Shown here: piece after piece, positions 45,967 to 55,945 of the stretch
Position numbering within the stretch: position 1 is the first letter of the stretch
How the letters are laid out: each line of letters starts with the position of its first letter
Assembly: GCA_963556695.1 (NCBI GenBank)
Contig: CAUWAG010000013.1
Span: 186,001-250,000, forward strand
Origin: Anthostomella pinea
Taxonomy: Eukaryota > Ascomycota > Sordariomycetes > Xylariales > Xylariaceae
DNA: 64,000 nucleotides
Direction: 5' to 3'
Made by a program: the position numbers and the translations under genes
The notes under the pieces: generated by a model
Seen by the model: only the letters and a program-made list of their open reading frames with translations
What the model was told of the DNA's origin: nothing
Databases searched by the model: none

Positions 45967-46590
45967 CTACTCGAGGTTTCTTGTCGATGCTGCGCGCGAG
46001 CCAGTAACCTTGTCCTCGGGGCACCTCCATTGCGACAAGAGGCGGAAGAGAGAGGGGAGAAGAGGGGGAATGGTGGAGAGTCGGGAGTGAGGATTTCGTC
46101 GTCGAAAGGGGCGGATACCAATAGACTCGGTCAAGGGATTATTTCTGGGATAGCTCCAAACCCTTTGCAAAACTCGGGCTATGTCGCGGAAGAATGTGTT
46201 TTGCGACTCGAACATTTGGGACGGCGGTTCTTCGTGCGTAGAACAGCAGCAGTCCGGCACCAGCCTTTCGTCTTCACGCACCGTTGTGGCGAAGCACCTA
46301 GTCTCGTGTGTACATAATCGTAGGATGATACGGTCGTGTGCTGGACACCAGATGTCCCCTAGACAATCCCGGCGGAGGAGGTTCTTGTGGTGATTTTCAT
46401 CGCACAAGTGGGTGGGGTTGAAGCAGGTGCTCACCCCACAGAGGTGTGAGCAGTCTTCTATGCAGTTTCTACCCGTATATGCCAGGTAGGCAAGCCTATG
46501 CCGCGACACATTAAATTCAGAATTACGAGGTACCGCGTCCCCCCGCAATTTTGCGCGTATGCTGTCCTTGCTGGGTAACTTTGTCGTGCC
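45967..46590 (-). CDS. His-Me finger endonuclease-like protein with homing-endonuclease zinc-binding loop
   Basis: The minus-strand frame (open from about 46590, stop at 45967) contains YTGRNCIEDCSHLCGVSTC, then FNPTHLCDENHHKNLLRRDC and LCTHETRCFATTV. The spacing SHLCG..C-NP-HL..E...N..RR-C...C-H..-C is that of the zinc-binding region of I-PpoI-type His-Me homing endonucleases. In that family the first His (of SHLC) and the Asn (HKN) form the active site. Genomic fungal proteins of this group are usually free-standing ORFs of unknown role. No ATG is found before the domain in this frame, and the upstream sequence shifts frame, so it may be truncated or a pseudogene. The C-terminal part is low complexity. 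Confidence 0.5.
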   Translation of the reverse strand, partial: GTTKLPSKDSIRAKLRGDAVPRNSEFNVSRHRLAYLAYTGRNCIEDCSHLCGVSTCFNPTHLCDENHHKNLLRRDCLGDIWCPAHDRIILRLCTHETRCFATTVREDERLVPDCCCSTHEEPPSQMFESQNTFFRDIARVLQRVWSYPRNNPLTESIGIRPFRRRNPHSRLSTIPPLLPSLFRLLSQWRCPEDKVTGSRAASTRNLE

Positions 46591-47414
46591 TTACCGGCGA
46601 CAATAATGTGAAACGAGAATGTGACAGCATAATGGTGATCAATTCTGGGATCAGAGAGAGAGGGTTGTTAGCCTCGGAAATGATTGGTAGATCTAACAGA
46701 CTGTCGTCTTCGAGGTTAGGGTACAACCCGTGGGATCGTCAATGAAGGATTGCCAGTTGTTGTACAGTCTAACAGCGAAGATCCGCACGTTGCGCGAAAT
46801 TCATGTTGTACTCGTGCCACTTGAAGCGCTTGTAATTGAGAGTGTCTATAAACAGAAGGTTCCGGATGTCGGCCTGCCAGATCGGGGGTGGCAGGATAGA
46901 GTGTGAGCAGTATCCATCTGTATATGTAAGCGGTATGTGGGGATCAGCCACGCAGTCGGGCCGTACAGGGACCCACAGGGCATCTAAGTGTATTCTACCA
47001 CCAACAAACAGTCGATAGACCTTTTCCTGAATACAACGACGCTGTCACGCTCATACTGCACTTATCGTTTCACGGATAATGCTCTCATAGAGTTATGAGC
47101 CCTGTAGGAGACTTATGAAGACTGTGACGTTGAGGAAGTGTAGCAGTAGGTAGCAAAACCTTCTCTATGACTGATCGACGCTGGCGCGAACTCCGAGAAG
47201 GGGGTGACATCGTAGTCCATGAATAGGGTCCGCCACAAGGTGTCATCCTTCGGGGAGGGGTCGTCTTCATTCTGCGATAGGTGAGAATGCAAGTGGGAGT
47301 GAAGAAAGTATTGAAGATGGGCGTGAGTGCAGGTGAGAGCATGAAAGACGCGCTCGAAAATATGTTCAACCTTTCTGCGAAAAAGTGCTACGTAATCGCG
47401 AGCTATTTCACCCG
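46591..47414. other. interval without a gene
   Basis: Minus-strand sense at 46726-46590 (NLEDDSLLDLPIISEANNPL, SLIPELITIMLSHSRF) may be the lost 5' part of the endonuclease-like gene in another frame. Nothing else is recognised. Confidence 0.35.
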
Positions 47415-47665
47415 GATGGTTGGTATAGTCGCTTAGATGGTTGGTATAGTCTCACAGGTGGTTGGTACTGCCGTTTAGATGGTTGGTGCCGCCGCCCAGA
47501 TGTTTGGTATTGCCGCCTAGATGGTTGGTAATGCTGCCCGCGCGGCTGGTGCTGTCGTCTAAGTAGCGGTGCTACCGACCATTTGGACGGTGCTGCCGTC
47601 CGGATGATTGGTATTGCCATCCGAATGATTGATACTGCCGTCTTGATGACTGGTGCTACCGCCCT
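47415..47665. repeat. 21-bp minisatellite, 12 units
   Basis: Units such as GATGGTTGGTATAGTCGCTTA recur every 21 bp (one unit has 20) with 10-35 percent divergence. Because 21 is a multiple of three, the minus strand reads as a heptad series with a YQPS-type core. Confidence 0.85.
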
Positions 47666-47749
47666 GACTGGCGATGTAGGCTTTAGGTAGGGGTAATATT
47701 AGCTACAAGCATGTGACAAGAGGAGAATAACTGCACGCCATTTCCCGCC

Positions 47750-48008
47750 TAAATTTTCAGAATCAGTGAATAAAATTAGGGACGATGAATAGACGCCTTA
47801 TTAACTGACCTGTCAATTTTTCAACATGCTTAGTCGGCTTGACTATTTTAGCGCTTCAAGTGTTAAGTCAATAAATAACATATGCGATGAATTTAACCTA
47901 TTAAAAAATAAAAAGTTCCCGAATCGTTACCTTTTATTTATTTTAATCATATTGTTTGACATAATATTAAGCGCGTGTTAAAATATTGTTTAGTTATTAA
48001 TTTTTAAT
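47750..48008. other. AT-rich block
   Basis: About 260 bp of strongly AT-rich sequence with no ORF sits directly left of SINE copy B. It could be heavily mutated repeat DNA. I see no mitochondrial gene in it. Confidence 0.6.
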
Positions 48009-48011
48009 GCG

Positions 48012-48026
48012 GCCGTCCTTGTAGAA
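48012..48026. repeat. target-site duplication, left of SINE copy B
   Basis: GCCGTCCTTGTAGAA, 15 bp, is repeated exactly at 48581-48595. Confidence 0.85.
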
Positions 48027-48580
48027 TGATTGATTGATTGTATTTATCGTGGGTATAGTCCCTCAACAGGGCAAACCACGCCTCCCAGAGCCATTGCATC
48101 GCAAGGTTGTAGAGGTGTCAGTTTAGATACATTCGGATCCGCGCACGAGCCTATTCTCGCTGTAGCGGTACCAATCTGGAGTGTCCAGATAGTTTTAGTC
48201 AATACCCAAGCACGATTCTGTCAGAAAAACCTCCTGTCCAGTGACAAAGCGACCCAGTGAACCTCAGTCCTCTGGTGTACATATCGTTCCAGTAGCCGTT
48301 CGATATATGTCGCATTGATGGGTAAAATAGGTGTTTGTTATCTGTTAGCGAGGGAAACCATAAGAGGAAAAACCTCGCAGGAGTGGGTGTTATAGAGACA
48401 AGCTGCTTGGCTATCGGGCTCTGCGATAATGGGGCCTCTCCACTGTCGTGTGCTAGTTGTCGACTCGCACAAGCCGGGTCAGAAGGGGGCCATAGCAGGA
48501 TTCGAACCCACTTGTTCTCGTCGCCCACCGCACAAACGAGAACACAACCAGGCGCTATTTGACCATTGCGCCATACGGCC
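48027..48580 (-). mobile_element. tRNA-derived SINE, copy B
   Basis: The 554-bp element is on the minus strand and close to copy A, differing mainly by transitions. The tRNA-like head has A box TGGCGCAATGG (48573-48563) and a consensus B box GGTTCGAATCC (48508-48498). GGCCGTA pairs with TATGGCC as an acceptor stem, and an 8-bp hairpin GTTCTCGT/ACGAGAAC lies between. The tail (48027-48121) matches the LINE 3' end and finishes in CAAT repeats. It is inserted into a minus-strand decayed gene: the duplicated flank continues the same NLR-region sequence. Confidence 0.88.
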
Positions 48581-48595
48581 GCCGTCCTTGTAGAA
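48581..48595. repeat. target-site duplication, right of SINE copy B
   Basis: Exact 15-bp copy of 48012-48026. Confidence 0.85.
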
Positions 48596-49290
48596 GATAT
48601 GAGGGCAACCCCGCACAACGTGGCCGGACAGGGGACCTTCCTTGACTTTGCCTCCGGAATGACGAATGGTGGCAGGATATGAAACAGCCAGGTCCTTCGC
48701 ACGGCCGCCATCGAGCTCGAAATCGAAACTATGAAAGAGGAAATATAATTGACCGCATCGTGGACGGCCAGCGCCTCGCGGGCGCGCTCGGTGTGTCGGA
48801 GAACAATTTATAATGCTCTCAGGTTCTGGTCGAAGCGCAGGCCCTACGTCTCGAGATCCCAAGGGATCCGTCGGAAAAGGTAAAGCATCGTCTTTAGAGG
48901 TGCTGCCAGGTCTGAGCCTCGACCATCAACATACGGCAACGCGATCTTCGACACTTTGATCAATCTTGATGGTGGATGAGTTGTCAAGATAGCCTTGGGA
49001 TTCCTTCCTCGTGTTTGTCGCATTTAGACCCATTGTTACCCATTCGTCGATGACTTCTTGGGAAGAAATGGCGAGGTATAATCACATCAGACGTCGTCAG
49101 GCCCGTCAAAAAAGACTGGCTAGCCCACATCATGAGATTCTCCAAAGTCGTCTTGGGAGTATGGACATACTTCATAATGACGCTCTTCCCAGTGCCGGCC
49201 TTACCAGTAAGTCAGAATAAGCTTTAACTGCTCTGAAGCCACTCGCTGAAGAGGGAAGCTCCTGTTTCGTCGATAGTGAGGTATTCGTCA
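48596..49290 (-). pseudogene. NACHT/STAND NLR fragment with Walker A
   Basis: The minus strand reads YLTIDETGASLFSEWLQSS, then after a shift GKAGTGKSVIMKYVHTPKTT and LENLMMWASQ (P-loop about 49205-49176). This is the usual start of the nucleotide-binding domain of fungal NACHT-type NLR proteins (WL-SGKAGSGKS-LMK-L..P-T..L..WA). Downstream sense is patchy: HSFDFELDGGRAKDLAVSYP runs up to the SINE. Stops and shifts show it is not functional. Working NLRs act in fungal self/non-self recognition and cell death. Confidence 0.55.
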
Positions 49291-49342
49291 TCCCATTTGG
49301 CATATGAAACATCTTGCAGCTGAAACAATAGTCCTCACCAAC

Positions 49343-49510
49343 TTACAGATTACGAAAAGGGCACACCGTCGATGGCGACGTTAGCATCGGTCATGAAACC
49401 ACTGGCGCCGCTGGCGAAGAAGACGCAGAGACCGTTCAGGTCATCGACGCTGCCGAGACGGTAGACGCGGCGGATCGTATGGAGTTTCTCCAAACTCCAA
49501 GGTGAAATCG
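49343..49510 (-). pseudogene. short-chain dehydrogenase (SDR) C-terminal fragment
   Basis: The minus strand reads IRRVYRLGSVDDLNGLCVFF followed by ASGASGFMTDANVAIDGVPFS and a stop. This matches the end of classical SDRs (G..-DL-GL-VFLAS-ASGF-TG-N-VDGG). Nothing of the Rossmann nucleotide site or the YxxxK motif is nearby, so only the last exon remains. Confidence 0.5.
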
Positions 49511-49569
49511 TTTAGGAGAGGCGTCATATTGAGACACATATTGAAAACATCTTCAGTGCTTGGCCCGAT

Positions 49570-49915
49570 TTATTCGTCTGTGGCGTCAAAACTGCTACCG
49601 CTGTGACCTAGAAGCTGCCTTGGTCTCTGCAGAGACGTGCCAGTCAAGTGAGGCGGGATATAGGCAGTTTCCCTGGCTCTTCCTCGTCTAACATCATAAT
49701 AAACTGGGACATTGAGCGAGCCTAGCAAGTTTAGATCTCGGGCTTTAAGCCCAGCATCAATGAAGCAGCGTAGTTGACCTGTACCGAGATGCTCTACTGC
49801 CGACCCAATTGCTTCCTTCAAGGTCTCGATCTGCCAGGGCCTGTCATCTTCAAAGCCCAGAAGCAACTCCAGTAATTCTGGATCGATGTGCAGCTCAACT
49901 CCAGTTCTGAGTAGC
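49570..49915 (-). pseudogene. NLR fragment with Walker B-like region
   Basis: The minus strand reads TGVELHIDPELLELLLGFED, DRPWQIETLKEAIGSAVEHL and GTGQLRCFIDAGL, ending at 49570. The piece P-W..ETLKEA..L-T..LRCFIDAL-E is the segment leading to Walker B in fungal NACHT proteins; here the D-E acids after FIDA are lost. It lies upstream (in minus-strand sense) of the Walker A fragment, the reverse of the normal order. Confidence 0.5.
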
Positions 49916-51268
49916 TGTGGCTACAGGGCTCCGGGGGCTGAGATTGTGAGGCTATGTATGGTTGGCCATGAGAATAGTCGTAGCCTCTGTTTGGCAGTAT
50001 CAAAACTCCCTTGAACAGTACAGTGATTGTAGAAGACTGATAGTTTGTCTGTTGCCTGGCGGTGGTCTTGTGCGCCGTGGTACTTGCGGTGGTGTGAATC
50101 GAATCGTTCCAGTCAACGTGATGCAGACTGGTGAGATTAGATGGAACTGGCTCCTGAGTTATACGCTGTTCGACACCAATTAACAGCTTTGCAGTGGTAG
50201 TGGATGTAGATTCGCTGTGTGTACGTACATGTGCGTATGTTTGAGCGTGTTCCAGGATGCTCTGCCACTTGTCGCGCTAGAGTCACACAGCTCGAGAGCG
50301 AATCAGAATCGTACCTGATAGCGCAACCGCTCAAGGTTCGCACTCACAAGTGCTCGTCCCCGCGCGGCCTATTGAAGGTGCGTCAGCCAAAGTCTTTGGA
50401 AGAGGGTATTGTACTTACAAGCATCTTCTGCTTCGCGAGCTTAGGCGGGAAAAGAAACAAGATTAGCGCATGTCAATGGTAACTGAGATTGAGGATAACC
50501 TACTTCGCTGGTCCCAAGATGCCTTGCATCGTTCTTGATTTATTTTGGCTTCTTCGAGTTTTCTCTGCGTGTGTCTGAGTTCATGGGTTGCCCGGGAAGT
50601 ATCCGTGGGAGAAGGACTGAGCCGTGTAGGTGCGGGTGCCGAGAAGGGGAGCTCTAGGAGGTGAACGCGGGATTCAAGGTCGATATCCGTCCTCGTGACG
50701 GGTGTGACGAGCCGTCTAACCTATAAGGCTAAAGGGTTCTATAGGGTTTATGTTCTGAGGTAAGTCAACACAAAGGACGATAGAGGCTTCTGTCAACTAG
50801 AAGACATTCAGATGCTGGGGCTTGGTCTGATCCAGGGGATCACTGTATAGTCGAGTCGTCAGCAAATTTCTCTCACCTTAAGGTTGGCTAAGATGCTTAG
50901 ATTGATTACTGAGATAGAGATTGTTTATTTATCTAGTTAAGAAATGTCTATCCTTATATATCCAATCTCTCTCTTATTGATGAGGTGTGCTCACTGTTGC
51001 TCGCATGATCAGAAGTGAGTAACCTTCCCTTGCTCACCATTGCTCGCATGAGCAGACGTGAGCAACTCTAGTCACGTGATCCTGACTTCCTGGATCACGT
51101 GCCTGGATGCCCTGCGCTGTTCTGTATTGTGGCCCCGTTCTAATTGGGTTCCCTCATAGGTCATCCTTTTCCCTTCAGGCTTGCCAACGGGCCCGTGGTA
51201 TTGTTGGTTCGTAACACCCGAAGGCCCTTAAAAGTCGGGTGTTTTCCTATATTTCGCAGGGGCATGGT
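49916..51268. other. interval without a gene
   Basis: Short imperfect direct repeats around TTGCTCGCATGA-CAG-AGTGAG occur at 50990-51065. No gene is supported. Confidence 0.4.
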
Positions 51269-51556
51269 TTAGACGACTGGGATTTTTATAAAGGGAATTT
51301 CGACAAGATTCTTCACAGGGTTACCGACGGATGGAGGTGGGGATTTCCAATGCAGTAACTCGTAAGTTTTTCTTACTGCTGTAACCAGCAAGTCGCAGAT
51401 TCCTGCCAGTGAGTCTCTCGTCTCCAGAAACCTCGCCAAGACGAAATGGGATTTTACGTTTGCTGCTTTGTCCATGGTGTTATACCAACCGGCATAGGCC
51501 CGGGCTATAGTCTCGAACAAATCCCAAGGAAGTACGTCATCATTTGCCTTGCGCAT
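51269..51556 (-). CDS. hypothetical ORF, probably a gene fragment
   Basis: The 95-aa frame starts at an ATG (51556) and has ordinary protein composition: NDDVLPWDLFETIARAYAGW, DKAANVKSHFVLARFLETRD and SLAGICDLLVTAVRKTYELL. I do not recognise a family. Upstream minus-strand frames (51900-51665) look partly coding, so this could be the last exon of a decayed gene. Confidence 0.3.
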   Translation of the reverse strand: MRKANDDVLPWDLFETIARAYAGWYNTMDKAANVKSHFVLARFLETRDSLAGICDLLVTAVRKTYELLHWKSPPPSVGNPVKNLVEIPFIKIPVV

Positions 51557-53462
51557 TGCTCCCTACAGCTAAGTTCTTCGGGGGGTGATGGAACTCTCCG
51601 TATCTGCGTGTGCCTGCGTATGTGTCTGTGCGCCTGTCCTCGCAATGATCGGGCTTCACCATCACTAAAGCGTATACGCCCCAGACCGGCTCGTAATCAG
51701 GGAGAGAGGATAGAGAGTAGAATAATTCGACAGGTGAGGGGGAATACAGAGTAGAACATCATCGATTCCAGGCGCCACGGTAAGGGGAGAATGAGCTTGA
51801 AGGTTATCGTACACAGGATCGTCTTTAAACAGGGTGGTGAAGTCTGGGTTCGGGTACCAGGTGAGCAGATCTATGGGCTTTTGATCCGTAACAGTCCAAA
51901 GCAAATTAAACCAAACTCATCAGTATAGAGCTAGAGGTATGTTCCTGTGTGGGGTATCGAATGAAAATTGTGTGAGCGCTGTTAGATGATGTGCTGACAG
52001 TAAAATCCAGAATAGTAACGGTACTTTTCTCTTTGTATTCAAAAGTAGGACTGCAAGATTCGGGCACAATACGTGTGTGATGACCCGGCATTCCTTGCGG
52101 CGTCCGTCTGCTGGACCACTGGCCATTCGGAGTATTTTATTACAAGTCTCCAAGTGATGACCACAAGTTGAAGGAGCCATGTCGTGAGAAAGATGCGGAT
52201 TTTGAGATAGGTGATTGTTATTCTCATAAAGGAGACGCAATAGGAGACCTGCAATCACTCCCATGATGCTCCGCGAGGGTTGTACCCCTTCGAGAGATGG
52301 CGTCCCTCTGTGACACATGTAGGCGTCTCTGCCCTGTTGTAGTAGTTGGAAATGTTAATGGAAAGATGTGTCACTTCGTAGGCAGCCAGACACAGCTGCA
52401 AGAGAGTATGTAGACTTTGCGAGCCTCGCAGGCAACTGTTATTGTTAAGGTAGGTGGCAAAACAGTAGTGAATAGAAAGGGTGCAGGATGTCATGGCTGA
52501 ATCAAGATAGATTGTTGCTTGCGGAAGTAGAGCGCAGAATGGTACAGTTTGCATCTGCGCTCAAGGAAGTATATCTCAAGGTTGTGGTCAAAGAGAGATA
52601 CGAAGGTGTGCTTGATGTCAGGTGTACATTGGCGTGACTGGGCAGCGTTGGTTCCAGCTTGGTTCTGGTATCCATGAGGAACGCAGCGAAATGCGATACG
52701 TGATGTGACTTTGTGTGTGCAGATCCAAGACTTCGGAGAAGTTGAGGTTTGATTGGGGTTGAAACACATGCCGGAACGCGCTCGCGAAGATATCTCATTG
52801 CTTCGAAGAGAACTGCATGTATGATGTGCAGGTTTGCTGAGAGAGAGGTAGTTGGTTTAGGTTTGCTGAGAGAGGTGGTTGGTTTAGGTTTGTCGAGAGA
52901 GAGAGAGAGATAGAGAGAGAGAGATAGAGAGAGAGAGATAGAGAGAGAGTGAGAGAGAGTTGGTTCAGGCTCGCTGCTTGAAGGAGACACCCAAGGAAAG
53001 ACTTGTTAAGGGTGGTTATTGGAGTGGATCAGAAGGTTGAGAGGATTCCTCATTGCAACGGGCACTCATGTCGAGAGATGACATGTACTAGGATAACAAC
53101 CAAGGAAGCCGTCTGTAGGCGCTTGAGTGACGAACCTCGCTCAGCCGAGGCAACAGGTGAGCAGGGCCCAAGCAGCGAACAAGAAGAGTTTTGGGAGTAT
53201 GAGAGTCCTCTCGTCGCTTTCACGAAGGTGAAACGCTTTGAATGGCCAGGCGTCATATTGGTGTAATGGGAGAAGCTTACACGGCGTTCGGCTCGCCATC
53301 CAGGTTCAAAGCATTGCACGAGCCAAAGCACCAAGGCAAGAGGAACAATTTCTCAAGGCAAGTACTTGATTGATCCATTGGGGTATACAGCACCGAAAAA
53401 GGCATCTTCTCAACCAAGTACGCCTGCCTGTCCGCCTACCCGTATAATCCTCAGTCTCTTCC
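51557..53462. other. interval without a gene, with simple repeats
   Basis: No gene is supported. A duplicated 27-bp-scale unit (GGTTTGCTGAGAGAG..) and a GA-rich tract occur at 52830-52960. Confidence 0.4.
52894..52960. repeat. GA-rich microsatellite (GAGATA interruptions)
   Basis: Runs of GAGAGA broken by GATAGA, directly after two tandem copies of a GGTTTGCTGAGAGAGG-type unit. Confidence 0.85.
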
Positions 53463-54410
53463 TCACATCCTCCTCTTCCCACCCCCCCTCCCCGTCCTCG
53501 GCCCACTACTCTCAATCTCATGAATATCCCTCTTACTCAACTTCAGCGTACCATTATTCAGCCGACCCACCGACGGCGCCCCAACAGGTCTGTCTCTACT
53601 CCCACTACCGGGCCCCCTCCGCTCTCTCCCCCTCGCCTTCGTCGCCTTCCTGCCCAGCGCCGCGTGCCCGACCGCCGCCGCCGCACCGACCGGCCGCTCG
53701 AGCACGATGCCGTTCTCCTTGGCCTCCTGTCTCCGTCGGCTCTCCCGGCCCGCCGCCGCCGACACGATGCCCTTGCGCATGTGCATCGGCATCTTGTCCT
53801 GCTTGAAGATGCTGCCCTTGGCGCCGAGCGCCGTCAGCCGCAGGTCGGTCGCCAGGTGGCGGTTGCGGCCCGTGTGTTCTGTGCTGCCTCCGCCCCCGCC
53901 CCCGTTTGTGGCCGACGAGGAGGAGAAGAGGTGCGATTCGGAGAGCAGGCGCTGCAGCGCGAGGTCGTTCTTGATGAGGGATGGCGCGTCTTCGTCGGCT
54001 GTGGTTTTGCCCTTTTTGTTTTTCGGTCCGGTGGTGGCGACCTTGGCGTCTGTTGCTGTGGGTGGGCGCGACGAGAGCCAGGCTTTGGCTTCGCGCTTGG
54101 AGAGCCCGCTGGGGAGGGTGGTGGGTGTCTTTGTGTGCGATACGACTTCGACTGTTGTGTTGAGGGTCGTGGATCCCGTTTCCCCCTCGGTTTCAGAGAG
54201 GCCGCCCCATGAGCCGTCGGAATCGTCTTCGTCGGAGGCCAGGTCCTCGGGCTCAGGCGCTGAGGCTGGTTGGGTGGATTGGGTGATGTCTGGTAGGGGC
54301 TGGAATTGCGACTCAAATAATCGTCTGAAGACCTCGTGGGCCTCCTCGTGGGATATTGGAGGCTCTGCCTTTTGTGTGCGCGACTTGCGCTTGCCTAGTA
54401 CTGTGGTCAT
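53463..54410 (-). CDS. FAF1: Faf1-type 40S ribosome-biogenesis protein
   Basis: A single exon encodes about 315 aa. MTTVLGKRKSRTQKAEPPIS is a typical start with a nuclear signal, and the ATG at 54410 was chosen because the codons before it show no conservation features. The diagnostic block is IKNDLALQRLLSESHLF, then GRNRHLATDLRLTALGAKGS and IFKQDKMPMHMRKGIV, then ENGIVLERP. These match yeast Faf1 and human C1orf131. The protein is a component of the small-subunit processome, needed for early pre-rRNA cleavages in the nucleolus. It is divergent from HIS6, with 292 bp between the starts. Low-complexity Ser/Gly and acidic stretches separate the conserved parts. Confidence 0.82.
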   Translation of the reverse strand: MTTVLGKRKSRTQKAEPPISHEEAHEVFRRLFESQFQPLPDITQSTQPASAPEPEDLASDEDDSDGSWGGLSETEGETGSTTLNTTVEVVSHTKTPTTLPSGLSKREAKAWLSSRPPTATDAKVATTGPKNKKGKTTADEDAPSLIKNDLALQRLLSESHLFSSSSATNGGGGGGSTEHTGRNRHLATDLRLTALGAKGSIFKQDKMPMHMRKGIVSAAAGRESRRRQEAKENGIVLERPVGAAAAVGHAALGRKATKARGRERRGPGSGSRDRPVGAPSVGRLNNGTLKLSKRDIHEIESSGPRTGRGGGKRRM

Positions 54411-54702
54411 CGTGCTGTTTGTCTGTGTCTGAATAGTTGTAGAGACGAGAGTCTTTCTAACGATCTCGAAAAGTTGATATGGAGATCTCTGCAGCCTCGT
54501 CAGCCACACAATTCAAGCCAATCACAGGGTCGGACTACTGTCAAGCCTCAGAACACCCCGCCATAGCCTCGTAAAGCTTCAGGCTTCAGCGGGTTTCTCG
54601 ACGACCCCACCATGATCATTGATGAGTCCGTCCATTCTAGGCTTGATTTCAAGTTTATTATTTGAATGTCCTCTTCTCACATATTGCATTGACACTTTCA
54701 CA
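54411..54702. promoter_or_regulatory. divergent promoter of FAF1 and HIS6
   Basis: The 292-bp region must serve both genes. TGAGTC at 54623-54628 is six of seven bases of a Gcn4/CpcA site (TGASTCA), which would suit an amino-acid biosynthesis gene. One such match is weak evidence. Confidence 0.4.
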
Positions 54703-55669
54703 ATGACACGTTTCAGACCCTGCATAGACCTGCACGCAGGACAAGTAAAGCAGATCGTGGGCGGCACGCTGGACAGCACGACCGCCGAGCTCAAGACAAA
54801 CTACGTCTCGAAGCACTCGGCAGGGCACTTCGCCGCTCTATACAGAGATAATGCCCTCGAGGGGGCGCACGTGATCATGCTAGGTCCAGGCAACGACGAG
54901 GCGGCGAAAGAGGCCCTGGCTGAGTGGCCGGGACACCTGCAAGTCGGGGGCGGCATCAACGATCGGAATGCGGCCATGTGGGTGGAAAGGGGTGCGAGCA
55001 AGGTGGGGGTTCCCCTGACTTCATGTATTTTGGCCAGATTATATCAAACATGATTGCACTTCCCATGTTTGCTCTTCGTCTACGTCGTGTTTAGCTGAAC
55101 TGATGTCCATTAGTAGGTCATCATCACTTCCTTCCTCTTCCCAGAGGGCAAGTTCAGCCAAGAGCGCCTAGATGCCGTCTTAGCAGCACTTGAAGGGCAA
55201 AAGGGGAAGCTTGTCATAGACCTGAGCTGCAGGCGGCGTGGCGACGACAAGTGGTTCGTGGCTATGAACAAATGGCAAACGATCACGGATATGGAGGTGA
55301 ACCAAGGTTGGTCCAGTCGCCCCTGAATGCTTTGAGACTCCTGGGCTCGCTCAACGTTATGCTGATGTGCCAACTACAGAGTCGATTAAGAGTCTAGAGC
55401 CGTATTGCTCCGAGTTCCTCATTCATGCGGCGGATAACGAGGGTCTGCAAAAGGGCGTCGACGAGAAACTTGTCGAGAGACTGTCGGAATGGTGCAGCAT
55501 ACCAGTCACCTATGCTGGTGGAGGTAGAAACTTGGATGATCTGCAATTGGTGAAGAAACTGAGCGACGGCAAGATAGATCTCACCATCGGGAGTGCACTA
55601 GATTGCTTTGGCGGGACGGGTGTCAAATTCGACGATTGTGTCGAATGGAATCGGAATAAGGGGTTGTAA
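54703..55669 (+). CDS. HIS6: HisA-type ProFAR isomerase of histidine biosynthesis
   Basis: The gene encodes about 259 aa in exons 54703-55002, 55117-55306 and 55380-55669. It catalyses the fourth step of histidine synthesis, the Amadori isomerisation of ProFAR to PRFAR, in the cytosol. The start [20 protein letters not shown] contains the catalytic Asp (PCIDLHAG) and is the invariant start of fungal His6. Later landmarks are [21 protein letters not shown] (phosphate loop), [22 protein letters not shown] with the second catalytic Asp region, [13 protein letters not shown] and [12 protein letters not shown]. The length equals the family norm. Introns are gtgggg..gtag and gttggt..acag. Confidence 0.95.
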
Positions 55670-55945
55670 GGAGCTACCAACGCCGTGCGTTGGCATTCGG
55701 CTCGACTATGAACATTCTTACGCCTGACATCGATCCGCTTCTTGGGTGATCCATAATGCATGGAGGATGGGCCGATACAAGCCTCCCGAAAGCTCTACAA
55801 CTCCCAAGGCGCCCCATGAGCATGAGTGATACTGCCGCGGAGCGTACGTACACGCTTCGTCAAAATCGTTATTCATCGGCCCCTCAACCCAAGCCCCTTT
55901 TCGTACCTATCCTACTGGGATTTTTTCTCGCTCATTCGATACACA

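Noticed and set aside
48984..49175. Stand-alone 63-codon gene at 49175
   Set aside because: It is the continuation of the NLR P-loop segment, not an independent start.
53520..54432. Long plus-strand frames over FAF1
   Set aside because: Antisense shadows rich in Arg, Pro and Val; the minus strand carries the conserved Faf1 blocks.
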